This document shows, in pieces, positions 16,467-25,706 of a DNA stretch of 25,706 nt. A program made the translations under genes and the position numbers. The stretch lies in contig NZ_CALFXI010000069.1 in assembly GCF_937958065.1 (NCBI RefSeq), forward strand, positions 1-25,706, written 5' to 3'. The stretch is from an uncultured Steroidobacter sp. GTDB taxonomy: Bacteria > Pseudomonadota > Gammaproteobacteria > Steroidobacterales > Steroidobacteraceae. The notes beneath the pieces were generated by a model, which did no database searches, was not told where the DNA came from, and saw only the letters and a program-made list of their open reading frames with translations. How positions within the stretch are numbered: the stretch's first letter is position 1; each line of letters begins with the position of its first letter.

Positions 16467-17408
16467 ATGACAATGGCGAATAAACAACCCCGTCTCAGCC
16501 GAGGGCTGGGCGCCCTGATGGGCCAGCCTGCCGCCGCTTCTCCCGCCGCCGCTGCCGTGGTGACGGCACTCCGGCCGGTGGACGAGGAGCTGCGCAAGCT
16601 GCCGGTGGACTTGTTACGGCGGGGCAAGTATCAGCCGCGCATCGATCTGCGCCAGGAAACATTGCAGGAGCTGGCCGATTCGATCAAAGCGCAGGGCGTG
16701 GTGCAGCCCATCGTGGTGCGTCCCATCCGCGCCGATGGCTCGTATGCGAACGATCCGGCCGAGAACCCGGCCGAGCAGCGTTACGAGATCATCGCCGGCG
16801 AGCGCCGCTGGCGTGCCGCCCAGCTGGCGGGCTTGCATGAGATTCCGGCGGTCATTCGCCGCGTGCCCGATGAAGCCGCCATTGCGATGGCGCTCATCGA
16901 AAACATCCAGCGCGAAAACCTGAACCCGCTGGAAGAAGCGCGCGCCCTGCAACGCCTGATCACCGAATTCGAAATGACTCATGCGACGGCGGCCGAAGCC
17001 GTCGGCCGCTCACGCAGCGCGGTAAGCAACCTGTTGCGCCTGCTCGATCTGGGCGAAGACGCGAGCAGACTGGTCGAGCATCGCGAGCTCGAGATGGGCC
17101 ACGCGCGCGCCTTGCTCGCCATCGAGAACAAACGTCAGCAGGCCGACGTGGCTGCGCAAGTCGCACAACAGAAACTGTCGGTGCGCGAGACCGAAGCATT
17201 GGTGAAGCGACTGCAGTCGCAGCCCTCGGCGGGTGCCCACGATGCCGCGACGCGCGCCGATCCGAACATCCGCAAGCTCGAGGCAGAACTGAGCGAGAAG
17301 CTCGGGGCGAAAGTCCAGGTTCAGCACGCCTCCTCCGGCAAGGGCAAGCTGGTCATCAGCTATCACACGCTGGAAGAGCTCGACGGCATTCTCGAGCACA
17401 TTCGTTAA
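16467..17408 (+). CDS. parB: Chromosome partitioning protein ParB
   Basis: ParB binds parS sites, hydrolyses CTP and spreads along DNA as a clamp, forming the partner complex for ParA. It is 313 residues. The N-terminal RLSRGLGALMG is the ParA-stimulating peptide region. The CTP-binding ParB/Srx domain (about 43-135) includes KYQPR and GERRWRAA (111-118), then ENIQRENLNPLEEA, a helix-turn-helix near 174-193 (AAEAVGRSRSAVSNLLRL), and a C-terminal dimerisation domain ending GKLVISYHTLEELDGIL. An ATG two codons in is an alternative start. I found no good parS palindrome in the window, so its binding sites must lie elsewhere. Confidence 0.95.
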   Translation: MTMANKQPRLSRGLGALMGQPAAASPAAAAVVTALRPVDEELRKLPVDLLRRGKYQPRIDLRQETLQELADSIKAQGVVQPIVVRPIRADGSYANDPAENPAEQRYEIIAGERRWRAAQLAGLHEIPAVIRRVPDEAAIAMALIENIQRENLNPLEEARALQRLITEFEMTHATAAEAVGRSRSAVSNLLRLLDLGEDASRLVEHRELEMGHARALLAIENKRQQADVAAQVAQQKLSVRETEALVKRLQSQPSAGAHDAATRADPNIRKLEAELSEKLGAKVQVQHASSGKGKLVISYHTLEELDGILEHIR

Positions 17409-17506
17409 GCGGCGCCGCCAACCACCACGCCTCGCCATCAGCAATACCAGGTAAGGTTCATGATTCGGCGTCTCAGGGAAGTCGGTTCGCGGGAGGTCCG
17501 TTCAAA

Positions 17507-19840
17507 ATGCCAACGGCGCCAGTGCTGAACCGCGCGGCGCCGCGCACCCCGACCGCTCCAATTCCGTGTGCGTTGCTGCTGGCGTTTACCACAGTTTGCT
17601 GTGCCGGCGCGCACGCCGAGCTGGTCATCGACGGCCACATCGACGAGCCCGAGTGGCAGGGCGCGATCACTTGCAAGGACTGGCAGCGCACGTTGCCGTT
17701 TGCGCGTGACGAGCCTCGCTACGGCAACGAGCTGCACCTGCTTTCCACCGAGCGAGGTCTGGCCGCGGCCTTCATTCTCGACCAGCCGCCCAGCGAACGA
17801 CGCATCAAGCCGCGCACGCCGCGCGATTCGGATCGGTTGATCGGCGACACGGTCTCGCTGATGGTGGATTTCGATGCCAACGCGCAGATCGGTTACGAAT
17901 TCACCGTCGGTCTGGGCGGCGGCATCCGCGACGGCTTGATCACCAATCAAAACAAGTTCGATCGCGACTGGGACGGCGCCTGGCAGCACGCCGTCTACGA
18001 AACCGAGCAGCAGTGGTTCGTGGAGATATTCATTCCCTGGTCCAGCATCAGCATGCGGGACTCGCGTGCCGACATGCGCACCATCGGAGTGTATGGCACG
18101 CGCTACCTGTACGAACGCGGCGAGCGTTATGCCTGCCCGGGAATCACCAGCGAGGCGGCGGTGTTTCTGTCGGAGTTCCAACGCATGGAGATCTCGCAGC
18201 ACGCCGCGGTCGGAAGTCTGGACGTGGTGCCGTACGGGACGGCGATCTCCGATTTCCTCGATGAGCACACGCGCTTCAAAGCCGGCGCCGACATCAATTG
18301 GAAAGCGTCGCCGAACCTGTGGCTGTCGGCGACGCTCAATCCCGATTTCGGCCAGGTGGAGAGCGATGAGCTGGTGGTGAATTTTTCGGCCATCGAGGTC
18401 GCGTTCACCGACAAGCGGCCGTTCTTTTCCGAAAACCAGGCCATCTTCGACCTGCGCACCCCGACCAACGGCCAGCTCGTCTACACCCGGCGTATCGGCG
18501 CGGCAGTCGACGATGGCAGTGCCGCGTCATCCGACATCGATGCCGCCTTCAAGCTCACAGGAACCGCGGGGCAGCTGGTGTATGGCGGTTTCGTCGCGCA
18601 GGAAGATGGTTATCGCAACGGCGCCGGGCGCTTGTTCGCGGCCACTCGCCTGGCATTGCCGATGGATCGTGCGCGCGTCGGCTATCTCGGTACCTGGACA
18701 GATCGGCCGTTCCTGGATCGCGACGCGCTGGTGAATGCGGTCGACTACGAGCTCGCGCCCAGCGACGACGTGCGCATCAGCGGCCAGGTCATCCGTTCCG
18801 ATATCGGCACCAGCGGCATCAGCCTCATGGACAGCTCCCAGGCGCCGGGCAGCGAGATTCGTCGCTCCGAGATCGACACGCACGGCTACCAGTCGTGGCT
18901 GCAGCTCGACTTCAATCGCAGCTCGCCGCTGATGCATACGTTGAAGCTGCTGTACATGGACGACACGTTCGATCTCAACGATCTGGGCTACATGGAGCGC
19001 AACGCGCTCAAGCAGGTCGAGTGGGAAACGAATCTCCGGATCGCGAGCGACGGCGGCCGCGTCAGCGGTGAAACGCAGCGGCTCTACACGTTTTATCGGG
19101 AGAACACTGACGGGCAACGATTGCAATCGCGCTTTTCGCTGTCACGGGATGTGAGCTACGCGAGCGCGTGGAAAGCATTCCAGGAACTGCGCTACGTCAG
19201 CAGCGGCGTGGACGATCTGATCTCGCGCGGCAATGGGCCGGTGCGACTGGAAGATCGCATCTCCGCGTACATGGACATCACCACGCCGCGCTATGGCGAC
19301 TGGCAATTCACGCTGGGCAGCTATGCCTTCCAGCAAGGCGTCGAACACTATTCGGGCTGGCTGCAGTTCCTGGCCTCCTGGTATCCCACGGAAAAACTGA
19401 CCCTGCGGCTCGACCTGTTGCCGCAGTACTCCTCGGACTGGCTGCTGTGGGAAGAAGGCAATCTGTTCGGGTCGTTCCGCGCCAAGCGGCTCGACTACGA
19501 CTTCCGGCTGGACTGGATTCCCGCGCCGCGCCATGAGCTGCGCGTGAAATGGCAATGGATCGGCATCGATGCCAAGCTGCGGCGCGCCTATCGAACCGAC
19601 GCGGCCGGCAATCTGCTGCCGACCAGCGATCCGGTCGCGCCGTTCACCGTCAACAATCTCGGCCTGCAGATCCGCTACCGCTACGAGATCGGGCCGATGT
19701 CGGAGCTGTTCCTGGTGTATGCTCGCGGCGGTTACAATCAGCTCGACGAAGACGAGCGCGGGCTGGGCGAGTTGTTTCGCAACATGACCGATGTGCGGGA
19801 CGCGGATCAGTTCCTGATCAAGCTCCGCTACAAGTTGTAA
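17507..19840 (+). CDS. Secreted DUF5916 protein with an N-terminal CBM9-like domain, probable outer-membrane beta-barrel
   Basis: Function unknown. The 777-residue protein has a signal peptide of about 37 residues ending AGAHA. A domain resembling carbohydrate-binding family 9 follows (ELVIDGHIDEPEWQGA through the FIPWSSISM strand, about 38-200). The remainder is a long beta-rich region that begins with LNPDFGQVESDELVVNFS and TDKRPFFSEN, blocks I associate with DUF5916. Alternating hydrophobic/aromatic strands continue to the end, which finishes in LIKLRYKL, a pattern like a barrel terminal strand without a final Phe. GGAGG lies ten bases before the ATG. It sits in the same direction between parB (98-base gap) and atpI (187-base gap), an uncommon interruption of the partition-ATP synthase cluster. 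A role in glycan binding or uptake is only a guess from the domain. Confidence 0.8.
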   Translation: MPTAPVLNRAAPRTPTAPIPCALLLAFTTVCCAGAHAELVIDGHIDEPEWQGAITCKDWQRTLPFARDEPRYGNELHLLSTERGLAAAFILDQPPSERRIKPRTPRDSDRLIGDTVSLMVDFDANAQIGYEFTVGLGGGIRDGLITNQNKFDRDWDGAWQHAVYETEQQWFVEIFIPWSSISMRDSRADMRTIGVYGTRYLYERGERYACPGITSEAAVFLSEFQRMEISQHAAVGSLDVVPYGTAISDFLDEHTRFKAGADINWKASPNLWLSATLNPDFGQVESDELVVNFSAIEVAFTDKRPFFSENQAIFDLRTPTNGQLVYTRRIGAAVDDGSAASSDIDAAFKLTGTAGQLVYGGFVAQEDGYRNGAGRLFAATRLALPMDRARVGYLGTWTDRPFLDRDALVNAVDYELAPSDDVRISGQVIRSDIGTSGISLMDSSQAPGSEIRRSEIDTHGYQSWLQLDFNRSSPLMHTLKLLYMDDTFDLNDLGYMERNALKQVEWETNLRIASDGGRVSGETQRLYTFYRENTDGQRLQSRFSLSRDVSYASAWKAFQELRYVSSGVDDLISRGNGPVRLEDRISAYMDITTPRYGDWQFTLGSYAFQQGVEHYSGWLQFLASWYPTEKLTLRLDLLPQYSSDWLLWEEGNLFGSFRAKRLDYDFRLDWIPAPRHELRVKWQWIGIDAKLRRAYRTDAAGNLLPTSDPVAPFTVNNLGLQIRYRYEIGPMSELFLVYARGGYNQLDEDERGLGELFRNMTDVRDADQFLIKLRYKL

Positions 19841-19866
19841 ATCTGGCGCGGGCAGTGCCGAGGCTG

Positions 19867-19892
19867 GTCGCTGAAGTCAAGGCTTCGGCGAC
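19867..19892 (+). terminator. Weak stem-loop after the DUF5916 gene
   Basis: Arms gtcgctgaag and cttcggcgac pair over ten positions with one G-U and a 6-base loop, 26 bases after the stop codon. No T run follows, so if it ends transcription it does so inefficiently or with Rho. Its place between the DUF5916 gene and the atp promoter is right for a terminator. Confidence 0.3.
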
Positions 19893-19963
19893 AGAATTCG
19901 GCACCGCATGGCGTCAACGTAGATGAATAGTCATAATTCGCGTTGGGGCACGCCGGATCTTCC

Positions 19964-19992
19964 TTGTAGCACTGCAAAACGCTGCGTATAAT
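19964..19992 (+). promoter_or_regulatory. Sigma70-type promoter for the atp operon
   Basis: The -35 box is TTGTAG (19964-19969), followed by a 17-base spacer and a perfect -10 box TATAAT (19987-19992). Transcription would start near 20000, some 28 bases before atpI. This is the best promoter match in the window and stands out in GC-rich DNA. Confidence 0.75.
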
Positions 19993-20027
19993 CCGCCGCC
20001 GTTTCCGGCCGGGCGGTAATCCAATAC

Positions 20028-20405
20028 GTGCCAACACACGTGAATGTCACCGCGCGCGGCAAGCGCCTTTCGTTGAACTTCGCCGCGATACAGCTGGCAA
20101 GCACGGGTCTGACAGCACTCGTGTTTTTGATGTCGAGCGGCTGGAACGCGGCCCGCTCGGCGTTCGTGGGCGGTTTGATCATCGCGTTGGGGACTCTCGT
20201 GTTCGCTTGGCGGTTGTTCGCCACCAACTGGCCGGCGGCCAGCGCGGCGCGCGGGTTCTACGCGGGCGAAGTGTTGAAGTGGATTTGGGTAGTCGGCGCA
20301 TTTGCGCTGGCCTTGACTCGCGGCGGTATGGAACCGCTGCCCCTGCTGATCGGCCTGCTGGCCAGTCAGTGCGGGTTCTGGGTCGCAATGGGAATCTTCA
20401 AATAG
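20028..20405 (+). CDS. atpI: F1Fo ATP synthase accessory protein AtpI
   Basis: AtpI is a small membrane protein, not part of the mature enzyme; in other bacteria it helps assemble the c-ring or supplies Mg2+. It is 125 residues here, starting at a GTG, with four hydrophobic segments (about 17-36, 42-62, 80-97 and 103-122). RSAFVGGLIIALGTLVFAW and FYAGEVLKWIWV match the family pattern, the latter being its most conserved region. No good ribosome-binding site precedes the GTG, consistent with low expression. It is first in the operon after the promoter, 22 bases before atpB. Confidence 0.88.
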   Translation: MPTHVNVTARGKRLSLNFAAIQLASTGLTALVFLMSSGWNAARSAFVGGLIIALGTLVFAWRLFATNWPAASAARGFYAGEVLKWIWVVGAFALALTRGGMEPLPLLIGLLASQCGFWVAMGIFK

Positions 20406-20427
20406 TTGCGCAGGTGAGGTGGTATTG

Positions 20428-21270
20428 ATGGCTGAGCATGGTGGTCCGGCGACCATGACCGATTACATCAAGCACCATCTCCATCATTTGGAGCTGCCGG
20501 TCGGTGAAGGCCGGTTCTGGGTGCTGCACCTCGACAGCATCTTCTTCAAGCTGCTGTGCGCGGCCATCTTCCTGTACGCCTTCCTGCGCGTGGCACGCCG
20601 TGCGACGCCCGGCGTTCCCGGCAAGTTCCAATGTTTCATCGAGATGATCGTCGAGTTCGTCGACACCTCGGTGAAGGAAACCTTCCACGGCCGCAGCAAG
20701 CTGATCGCGCCGCTGGCGATCACCATCTTCTGCCTCACGTTCCTGATGAACTTCCTGGACATGATCCCGGTGGACTGGCTGCCGGCGGCGGCCGGTGCGG
20801 TGGGCGTTCCCTACCTGCGCGCGGTGCCGACTGCCGATCTGAACACCACGCTGGCCATGTCGCTGATGGTGTTCCTGCTGATCCAGTATTTCGGCGTCAA
20901 GCACAAGGGCATCGGCACCTTCGTCGGCGAGATGTTCACCGCGCCGTTCCACGCTCCGGGTGTGGTCGGCAAGATCCTGCTGGCGCCGGCCAACCTGCTG
21001 CTGCGCCTGATCGAAGAAGCGGTGCGCCCGATTTCGCTGGCGCTGCGTCTGTTCGGCAACATGTACGCCGGCGAGCTGATTTTCGTGCTGATCGCCTGCA
21101 TGACGCTCGGCGCGACCCTCTCGAGCGGTCTGACGTACGTGATGGCGCCGCTGCAGTTCGTTGCCGGCTTCGTCTGGACCGCGTTCCACATCCTGATCAT
21201 CACGCTGCAGGCATTCATCTTCATGATGCTGACCATCGTGTATCTCAGCATGGCCGCCGAACATCACTGA
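20428..21270 (+). CDS. atpB: ATP synthase Fo subunit a
   Basis: Subunit a forms the two proton half-channels against the c-ring. The ATG at 20428 is preceded by GAGG eight bases upstream; a GTG three codons earlier is less likely. The product is 280 residues. The essential arginine is R207 in SLALRLFGNMYAGE, and the polar channel residues around it (N211, E215) are kept. HLDSIFFK and LMNFLDMIPVDWLP are typical of gammaproteobacterial subunit a. The N-terminus is His-rich (HHLHHLE). It is followed after 59 bases by atpE. Confidence 0.96.
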   Translation: MAEHGGPATMTDYIKHHLHHLELPVGEGRFWVLHLDSIFFKLLCAAIFLYAFLRVARRATPGVPGKFQCFIEMIVEFVDTSVKETFHGRSKLIAPLAITIFCLTFLMNFLDMIPVDWLPAAAGAVGVPYLRAVPTADLNTTLAMSLMVFLLIQYFGVKHKGIGTFVGEMFTAPFHAPGVVGKILLAPANLLLRLIEEAVRPISLALRLFGNMYAGELIFVLIACMTLGATLSSGLTYVMAPLQFVAGFVWTAFHILIITLQAFIFMMLTIVYLSMAAEHH

Positions 21271-21329
21271 TTCCGTTTCGATCGTTTGATTACTAACTAG
21301 CTGTTTTTCTGCACGCACCGGAGATTCAA
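21271..21329 (+). promoter_or_regulatory. AT-rich leader upstream of atpE, possible translation enhancer
   Basis: The 59 bases between atpB and atpE are clearly poorer in G+C than their surroundings, with gattactaactag and ctgtttttctg, and end with GGAG six bases before the atpE ATG. In E. coli an A/U-rich element in the same place raises atpE translation to supply the many c subunits per complex. The same role is inferred here from position and composition only. Confidence 0.4.
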
Positions 21330-21605
21330 ATGGAGAACATCACTCAGATTGCCGACGTCATGAGCTTCACCGTGATTGCCGCGGGTCTGCTCATCGGCCT
21401 CGGCGCGCTCGGCACCGCGATCGGCTTCGCGTTGCTCGGCGGCAAGTTCCTGGAGGGCTCGGCCCGTCAGCCGGAGCTGACCGGCATGCTGCAGACCAAG
21501 ATGTTCATCGTCGCGGGCTTGCTGGACGCGATTCCCATCATCGGCGTCGCCATCGCTCTGCTGCTGATCTTCGCGAACCCGTTCATCGGTCAGCTCGGCG
21601 GCTAA
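21330..21605 (+). CDS. atpE: ATP synthase Fo subunit c
   Basis: Subunit c forms the rotating ring. The protein is a 91-residue helical hairpin. Helix 1 carries the glycine-rich GLGALGTAIGF stretch, the polar loop is GSARQPEL, and helix 2 carries the proton-binding carboxylate D66 in GLLDAIPII. Asp rather than Glu, and the absence of the Gln and Ser/Thr ligands expected near it in Na+-binding rings, point to proton coupling. It is about 12 residues longer than the E. coli protein, with extra residues at both ends. GGAG lies six bases upstream of the start. Confidence 0.96.
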   Translation: MENITQIADVMSFTVIAAGLLIGLGALGTAIGFALLGGKFLEGSARQPELTGMLQTKMFIVAGLLDAIPIIGVAIALLLIFANPFIGQLGG

Positions 21606-21669
21606 CCCGTCGCTCGACTCGATCGGCGCCAGGCAGCGTCACAGCTGCCACAAGTGAATCGGAGCAAGC

Positions 21670-22149
21670 ATGGATCCCACAATAACCATCGTCGTCCAGG
21701 GCATCGCGTTCTTCGCGGTGGCCTGGCTGGTCATGCGGTTCGGCTGGCCGCACATCATCGCGGCGATCGAGGATCGGCAAAAGAAGATTGCCGAGGGTCT
21801 CGCGGCTGCCGAGAAAGGCGAGAAGAGCCTGGCGGAAGCCAAGAACTCGGCCAACGACATCATCAAGGAAGCGCACGCGCGCGCCGCGAAGATCGTCGAA
21901 CAGGCCAATCGCCGCTCGGTGGAAATGGCCGAGGAAGCGCGGGGCGTGGCGTCGGCGGAAGCCGAGCGTCTGGTTGCCGGTGCACGCCAGGAGGCCGCAC
22001 TGGAATCGAGCCGCGCTCGCGAGGAGCTGCGCCGCGAAGCCGCCAGTCTGGCGGTGTTCGGTGCCAGCAAGCTGCTCGGTCGCGAGATCGACGCCAAGGC
22101 CCACGCCGACTTGCTCGACAAGCTGGCGTTGGAGATCGAGCGCGGCTGA
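21670..22149 (+). CDS. atpF: ATP synthase Fo subunit b
   Basis: Subunit b is the peripheral stalk that holds F1 against rotation. It has one N-terminal membrane helix (about residues 4-24), then a long charged, Ala/Glu/Arg-rich helix to the end. DRQKKIAEGLAAAEKGEKSL and ANRRSVEMAEEAR show the heptad-like spacing of the b dimer. It is 159 residues, close to the 156 of E. coli. GGAG precedes the ATG by five bases. Only one b-type gene is present, so the stalk is presumably a homodimer. Confidence 0.95.
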   Translation: MDPTITIVVQGIAFFAVAWLVMRFGWPHIIAAIEDRQKKIAEGLAAAEKGEKSLAEAKNSANDIIKEAHARAAKIVEQANRRSVEMAEEARGVASAEAERLVAGARQEAALESSRAREELRREAASLAVFGASKLLGREIDAKAHADLLDKLALEIERG

Positions 22150-22181
22150 CCGCGCCCGATCTTTCGTAGACAGGAGCATTC

Positions 22182-22718
22182 ATGGCCGAGAAAGCCACCA
22201 TCGCCCGCCCCTACGCCAAGGCAGCGTTCGAATCGGCGCGTCAACACAACGCGCTCGAGCGCTGGTCCACGGTACTGGCAACCGCCTCGTCGGTGGTGCA
22301 GGACGAGCGTGTTGCCCAGCTGCTGTCGAGCCCGCGGGTCACGCCGGAGCAACTCTCCGGCCTGATCGCGGACATCGTCGGCGGGGACCTGGACGAGCAG
22401 ACCCGCAATTTCCTGGCCACGCTGGCCGGCAATCGCCGTCTGGCGCTGCTGCCGGAAATTGCCAGCATGTACGAGGGACTGCGGGCTGAAGCCGAGAACA
22501 TCGCCGACGTGCAGGTGGTCTCGGCGGTGGCGCTGAGCGAGGCGCAGAAGCAGCGCTTCGCCTCGGCCCTGAAGCAACGTTTGAAGCGCGAAGTGCGCTT
22601 GCATTGTGAAGTGGACGCATCGCTGATCGGTGGCGCCATCGTGCGCGCGGGCGATTTCGTCATCGATGGTTCGCTGAAGGCGCGCCTCGACCGCTTGGCG
22701 GTCGAGATGACTCACTGA
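22182..22718 (+). CDS. atpH: ATP synthase F1 subunit delta
   Basis: Delta joins the top of F1 to the b stalk. At 178 residues it matches the family length. The N-terminal ARPYAKAAFESARQ is the signature of the six-helix domain that binds the alpha N-termini, and the C-terminal VDASLIGGAIVRAGDFVIDGSLKARL is the conserved b-contacting end. AGGAG lies five bases upstream of the ATG. It lies 32 bases after atpF and 61 before atpA. Confidence 0.95.
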   Translation: MAEKATIARPYAKAAFESARQHNALERWSTVLATASSVVQDERVAQLLSSPRVTPEQLSGLIADIVGGDLDEQTRNFLATLAGNRRLALLPEIASMYEGLRAEAENIADVQVVSAVALSEAQKQRFASALKQRLKREVRLHCEVDASLIGGAIVRAGDFVIDGSLKARLDRLAVEMTH

Positions 22719-22779
22719 CGCCTTAGGGCCCAGAAAGCCCAAACGACGCCCACAACAGGTTTGACCGAGGATTGAGCTC

Positions 22780-24321
<1,542 letters not shown>

Positions 24322-24344
24322 GTCGCTACGCACTGAGAACGTAA

Positions 24345-25208
24345 ATGCCAGGCGTAAAAGAGATCCGGATCAAGATCGCGAGCTTCAAGAGCACGCAGAA
24401 GATCACCAAGGCCATGGAGATGGTGGCCGCGAGCAAGATGCGCAAAGCGCAGGACCGCATGCGCGCCACGCGTCCGTACGCGGAGAAGATCCGCACGGTG
24501 ATCGGTCACCTGCGGCTGGCGAATCCGGATTACAAACATCCGTTCATGGTCGAGCGCGATGTGAACGCCGTCGGCTTCATCATCATCACCACCGATCGCG
24601 GCTTGTGCGGCGGCCTGAACGTCAACCTGTTCAAGGCCACGCTGGCCGCGATCCGCGACTGGCAGAAGCAGGGCAAGCAGGTCTCGGTGTGCCTGATCGG
24701 CTCGAAGGGCGTGCAGTTCTTCCGCCGCCTCGGCGGCGTGGAAACGCTGGCGACGGTGACCCACCTGGGCGACCGTCCGCACGTCAACGACCTGATCGGC
24801 ACCGTGAAGGTGATGCTGGATCAGTATCGCGAAGGCAAGCTCGACCGGCTGTTCCTGGTCAACAACGAATTCATCAACACGATGAGCCAGAAGCCCGTCG
24901 TGCACCAGCTGCTGCCGGTGGTCACGCAGGATGCGGACAAGCTGCAGAAGCTGTGGGATTACATCTACGAGCCGTCCGCGGCCGAGCTGCTCGATGGCGT
25001 GCTGATGCGCTACATCGAATCGCAGGTCTATCAGGGCGCGGTCGAAAACGTCGCGTGCGAAATGGCCGCGCGCATGGTCGCGATGAAGAGCGCGACCGAC
25101 AACGCCGGCAAGCTGATCGACGAATTGCAGCTGATCTACAACAAGGCTCGCCAGGCGGCGATCACCAAGGAGATCAGCGAAATCGTCGGCGGCGCCGCTG
25201 CGGTTTGA
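24345..25208 (+). CDS. atpG: ATP synthase F1 subunit gamma
   Basis: Gamma is the central shaft turned by the c-ring. The protein is 287 residues, as in E. coli. The N-terminal KEIRIKIASFKSTQKITKAM and the C-terminal MKSATDNAGKLIDELQ form the coiled coil. TTDRGLCGGLN is the family signature in the Rossmann-like domain. The ribosome-binding site is weak (GAGAACG before the ATG), and the gene is 23 bases from atpA, so coupled translation is likely. Confidence 0.97.
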   Translation: MPGVKEIRIKIASFKSTQKITKAMEMVAASKMRKAQDRMRATRPYAEKIRTVIGHLRLANPDYKHPFMVERDVNAVGFIIITTDRGLCGGLNVNLFKATLAAIRDWQKQGKQVSVCLIGSKGVQFFRRLGGVETLATVTHLGDRPHVNDLIGTVKVMLDQYREGKLDRLFLVNNEFINTMSQKPVVHQLLPVVTQDADKLQKLWDYIYEPSAAELLDGVLMRYIESQVYQGAVENVACEMAARMVAMKSATDNAGKLIDELQLIYNKARQAAITKEISEIVGGAAAV

Positions 25209-25244
25209 GGCTCGCGCGAATACAGAATTATTGAGGAACGACAC

Positions 25245-25706
25245 ATGGCAAGCGGCAAGATTGTCCAGATCATCGGTGCGGTCATCGACGTGGAATTCCC
25301 GCGCGACCAGATCCCGAAGGTGTATGAAGCGCTGAAGCTCGAAGACGTCGATCTGACGCTGGAAGTGCAGCAGCAGCTCGGCGACGGCGTCGTGCGCACC
25401 ATCGCCATGGGCGTGTCGGAAGGCCTGAAGCGTGGCCTGAAGGTCAACGCGACCGGCGCTCCGATCTCCGTGCCGGTCGGCAAGGGCACGCTCGGCCGCA
25501 TCATGGACGTGCTGGGCACGCCGCAGGACGAAAAGGGCCCGGTGCAGACCAAGGAGCTGCTGCCGATCCATCGCCCCGCGCCGTCCTACGACGAGCAGTC
25601 GGGCGGCCAGGACCTGCTGGTCACGGGCATCAAGGTCATCGACCTGCTGATTCCGTTCGCCAAGGGCGGCAAGGTCGGCCTGTTCGGCGGCGCCGGCGTC
25701 GGCAAG
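25245..25706 (+). CDS. atpD: ATP synthase F1 subunit beta, 3' part off the right edge
   Basis: Beta is the catalytic subunit. Exactly 154 codons are present of about 460, ending inside the Walker A loop (GGAGVGK). The N-terminal barrel starts SGKIVQIIGAVIDVEFP, and RTIAMGVSEGLKRG and LGRIMDVLGTPQDEKGPV are the usual conserved blocks. GAGG lies eight bases before the ATG. atpC should follow outside the window. Confidence 0.97.
   Translation, partial: MASGKIVQIIGAVIDVEFPRDQIPKVYEALKLEDVDLTLEVQQQLGDGVVRTIAMGVSEGLKRGLKVNATGAPISVPVGKGTLGRIMDVLGTPQDEKGPVQTKELLPIHRPAPSYDEQSGGQDLLVTGIKVIDLLIPFAKGGKVGLFGGAGVGK

Noticed and set aside
20031..20050. parS-like CACGTG core near the atpI start
   Set aside because: Only the central CACGTG agrees; the flanking bases do not match the TGTTTC/GAAACA arms of parS. 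Other CACGTG sites in the window also fail.
21330..21605. Sodium-specific c-ring
   Set aside because: The ion-binding residue is Asp in GLLDAIP and the helix 1 polar ligands expected for Na+ are absent.

Overview
This is high-GC chromosomal DNA from a gammaproteobacterium. The gene blocks rpoZ-spoT-ridA-recG and rsmG-parA-parB-atpIBEFHAGD are characteristic of that class, and the gene content would fit the Steroidobacter/Nevskia/Xanthomonas side of it. The genus is an inference; no rRNA or tRNA gene is present to settle it. Nearly all of the window is housekeeping DNA with tight gene packing. The exceptions are a repeat-filled gap of about 1 kb between recG and ridA and one accessory outer-membrane-type gene between parB and atpI.

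Left part (1-9043), mostly minus strand. Reading leftwards, biotin genes bioB and bioC are followed by a DUF2244 membrane protein and then coxB and ctaD of an aa3-type cytochrome c oxidase; ctaD runs off the left edge. comF is divergent from bioB and meets ubiA tail to tail with only two bases between the stop codons. ubiA follows recG by 12 bases and carries an unusual disordered N-terminal extension of about 190 residues with a repeated KTQPL motif.

Gap 9044-10029. No credible gene lies here. It holds about 3.7 tandem copies of a 170-179 bp unit. Each full unit contains a CATGGATG-centred palindrome, and a second hairpin lies 9-10 bp before the palindrome in three cases. To the right are an inverted copy of part of the unit and a degenerate duplication of the 3' end of ridA. 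This is the most unusual part of the window.

Middle (10030-13000), minus strand: rpoZ, spoT and ridA, which with recG form the conserved stringent-response/RNA polymerase omega block. SpoT has both the hydrolase HD pair and an RxKD-type synthetase loop.

Right part (13208-25706), all plus strand: a di-heme cytochrome c4, a YhdH/AcuI-type oxidoreductase, rsmG, the chromosome partition pair parA-parB, a DUF5916 beta-barrel-like protein, and the F1Fo ATP synthase operon. The operon follows a near-consensus sigma70 promoter and is cut by the right edge at the Walker A motif of atpD. Functionally the window combines respiration (cytochrome oxidase, cytochrome c4, ubiquinone synthesis, ATP synthase), biotin synthesis, the stringent response, DNA repair and chromosome segregation.
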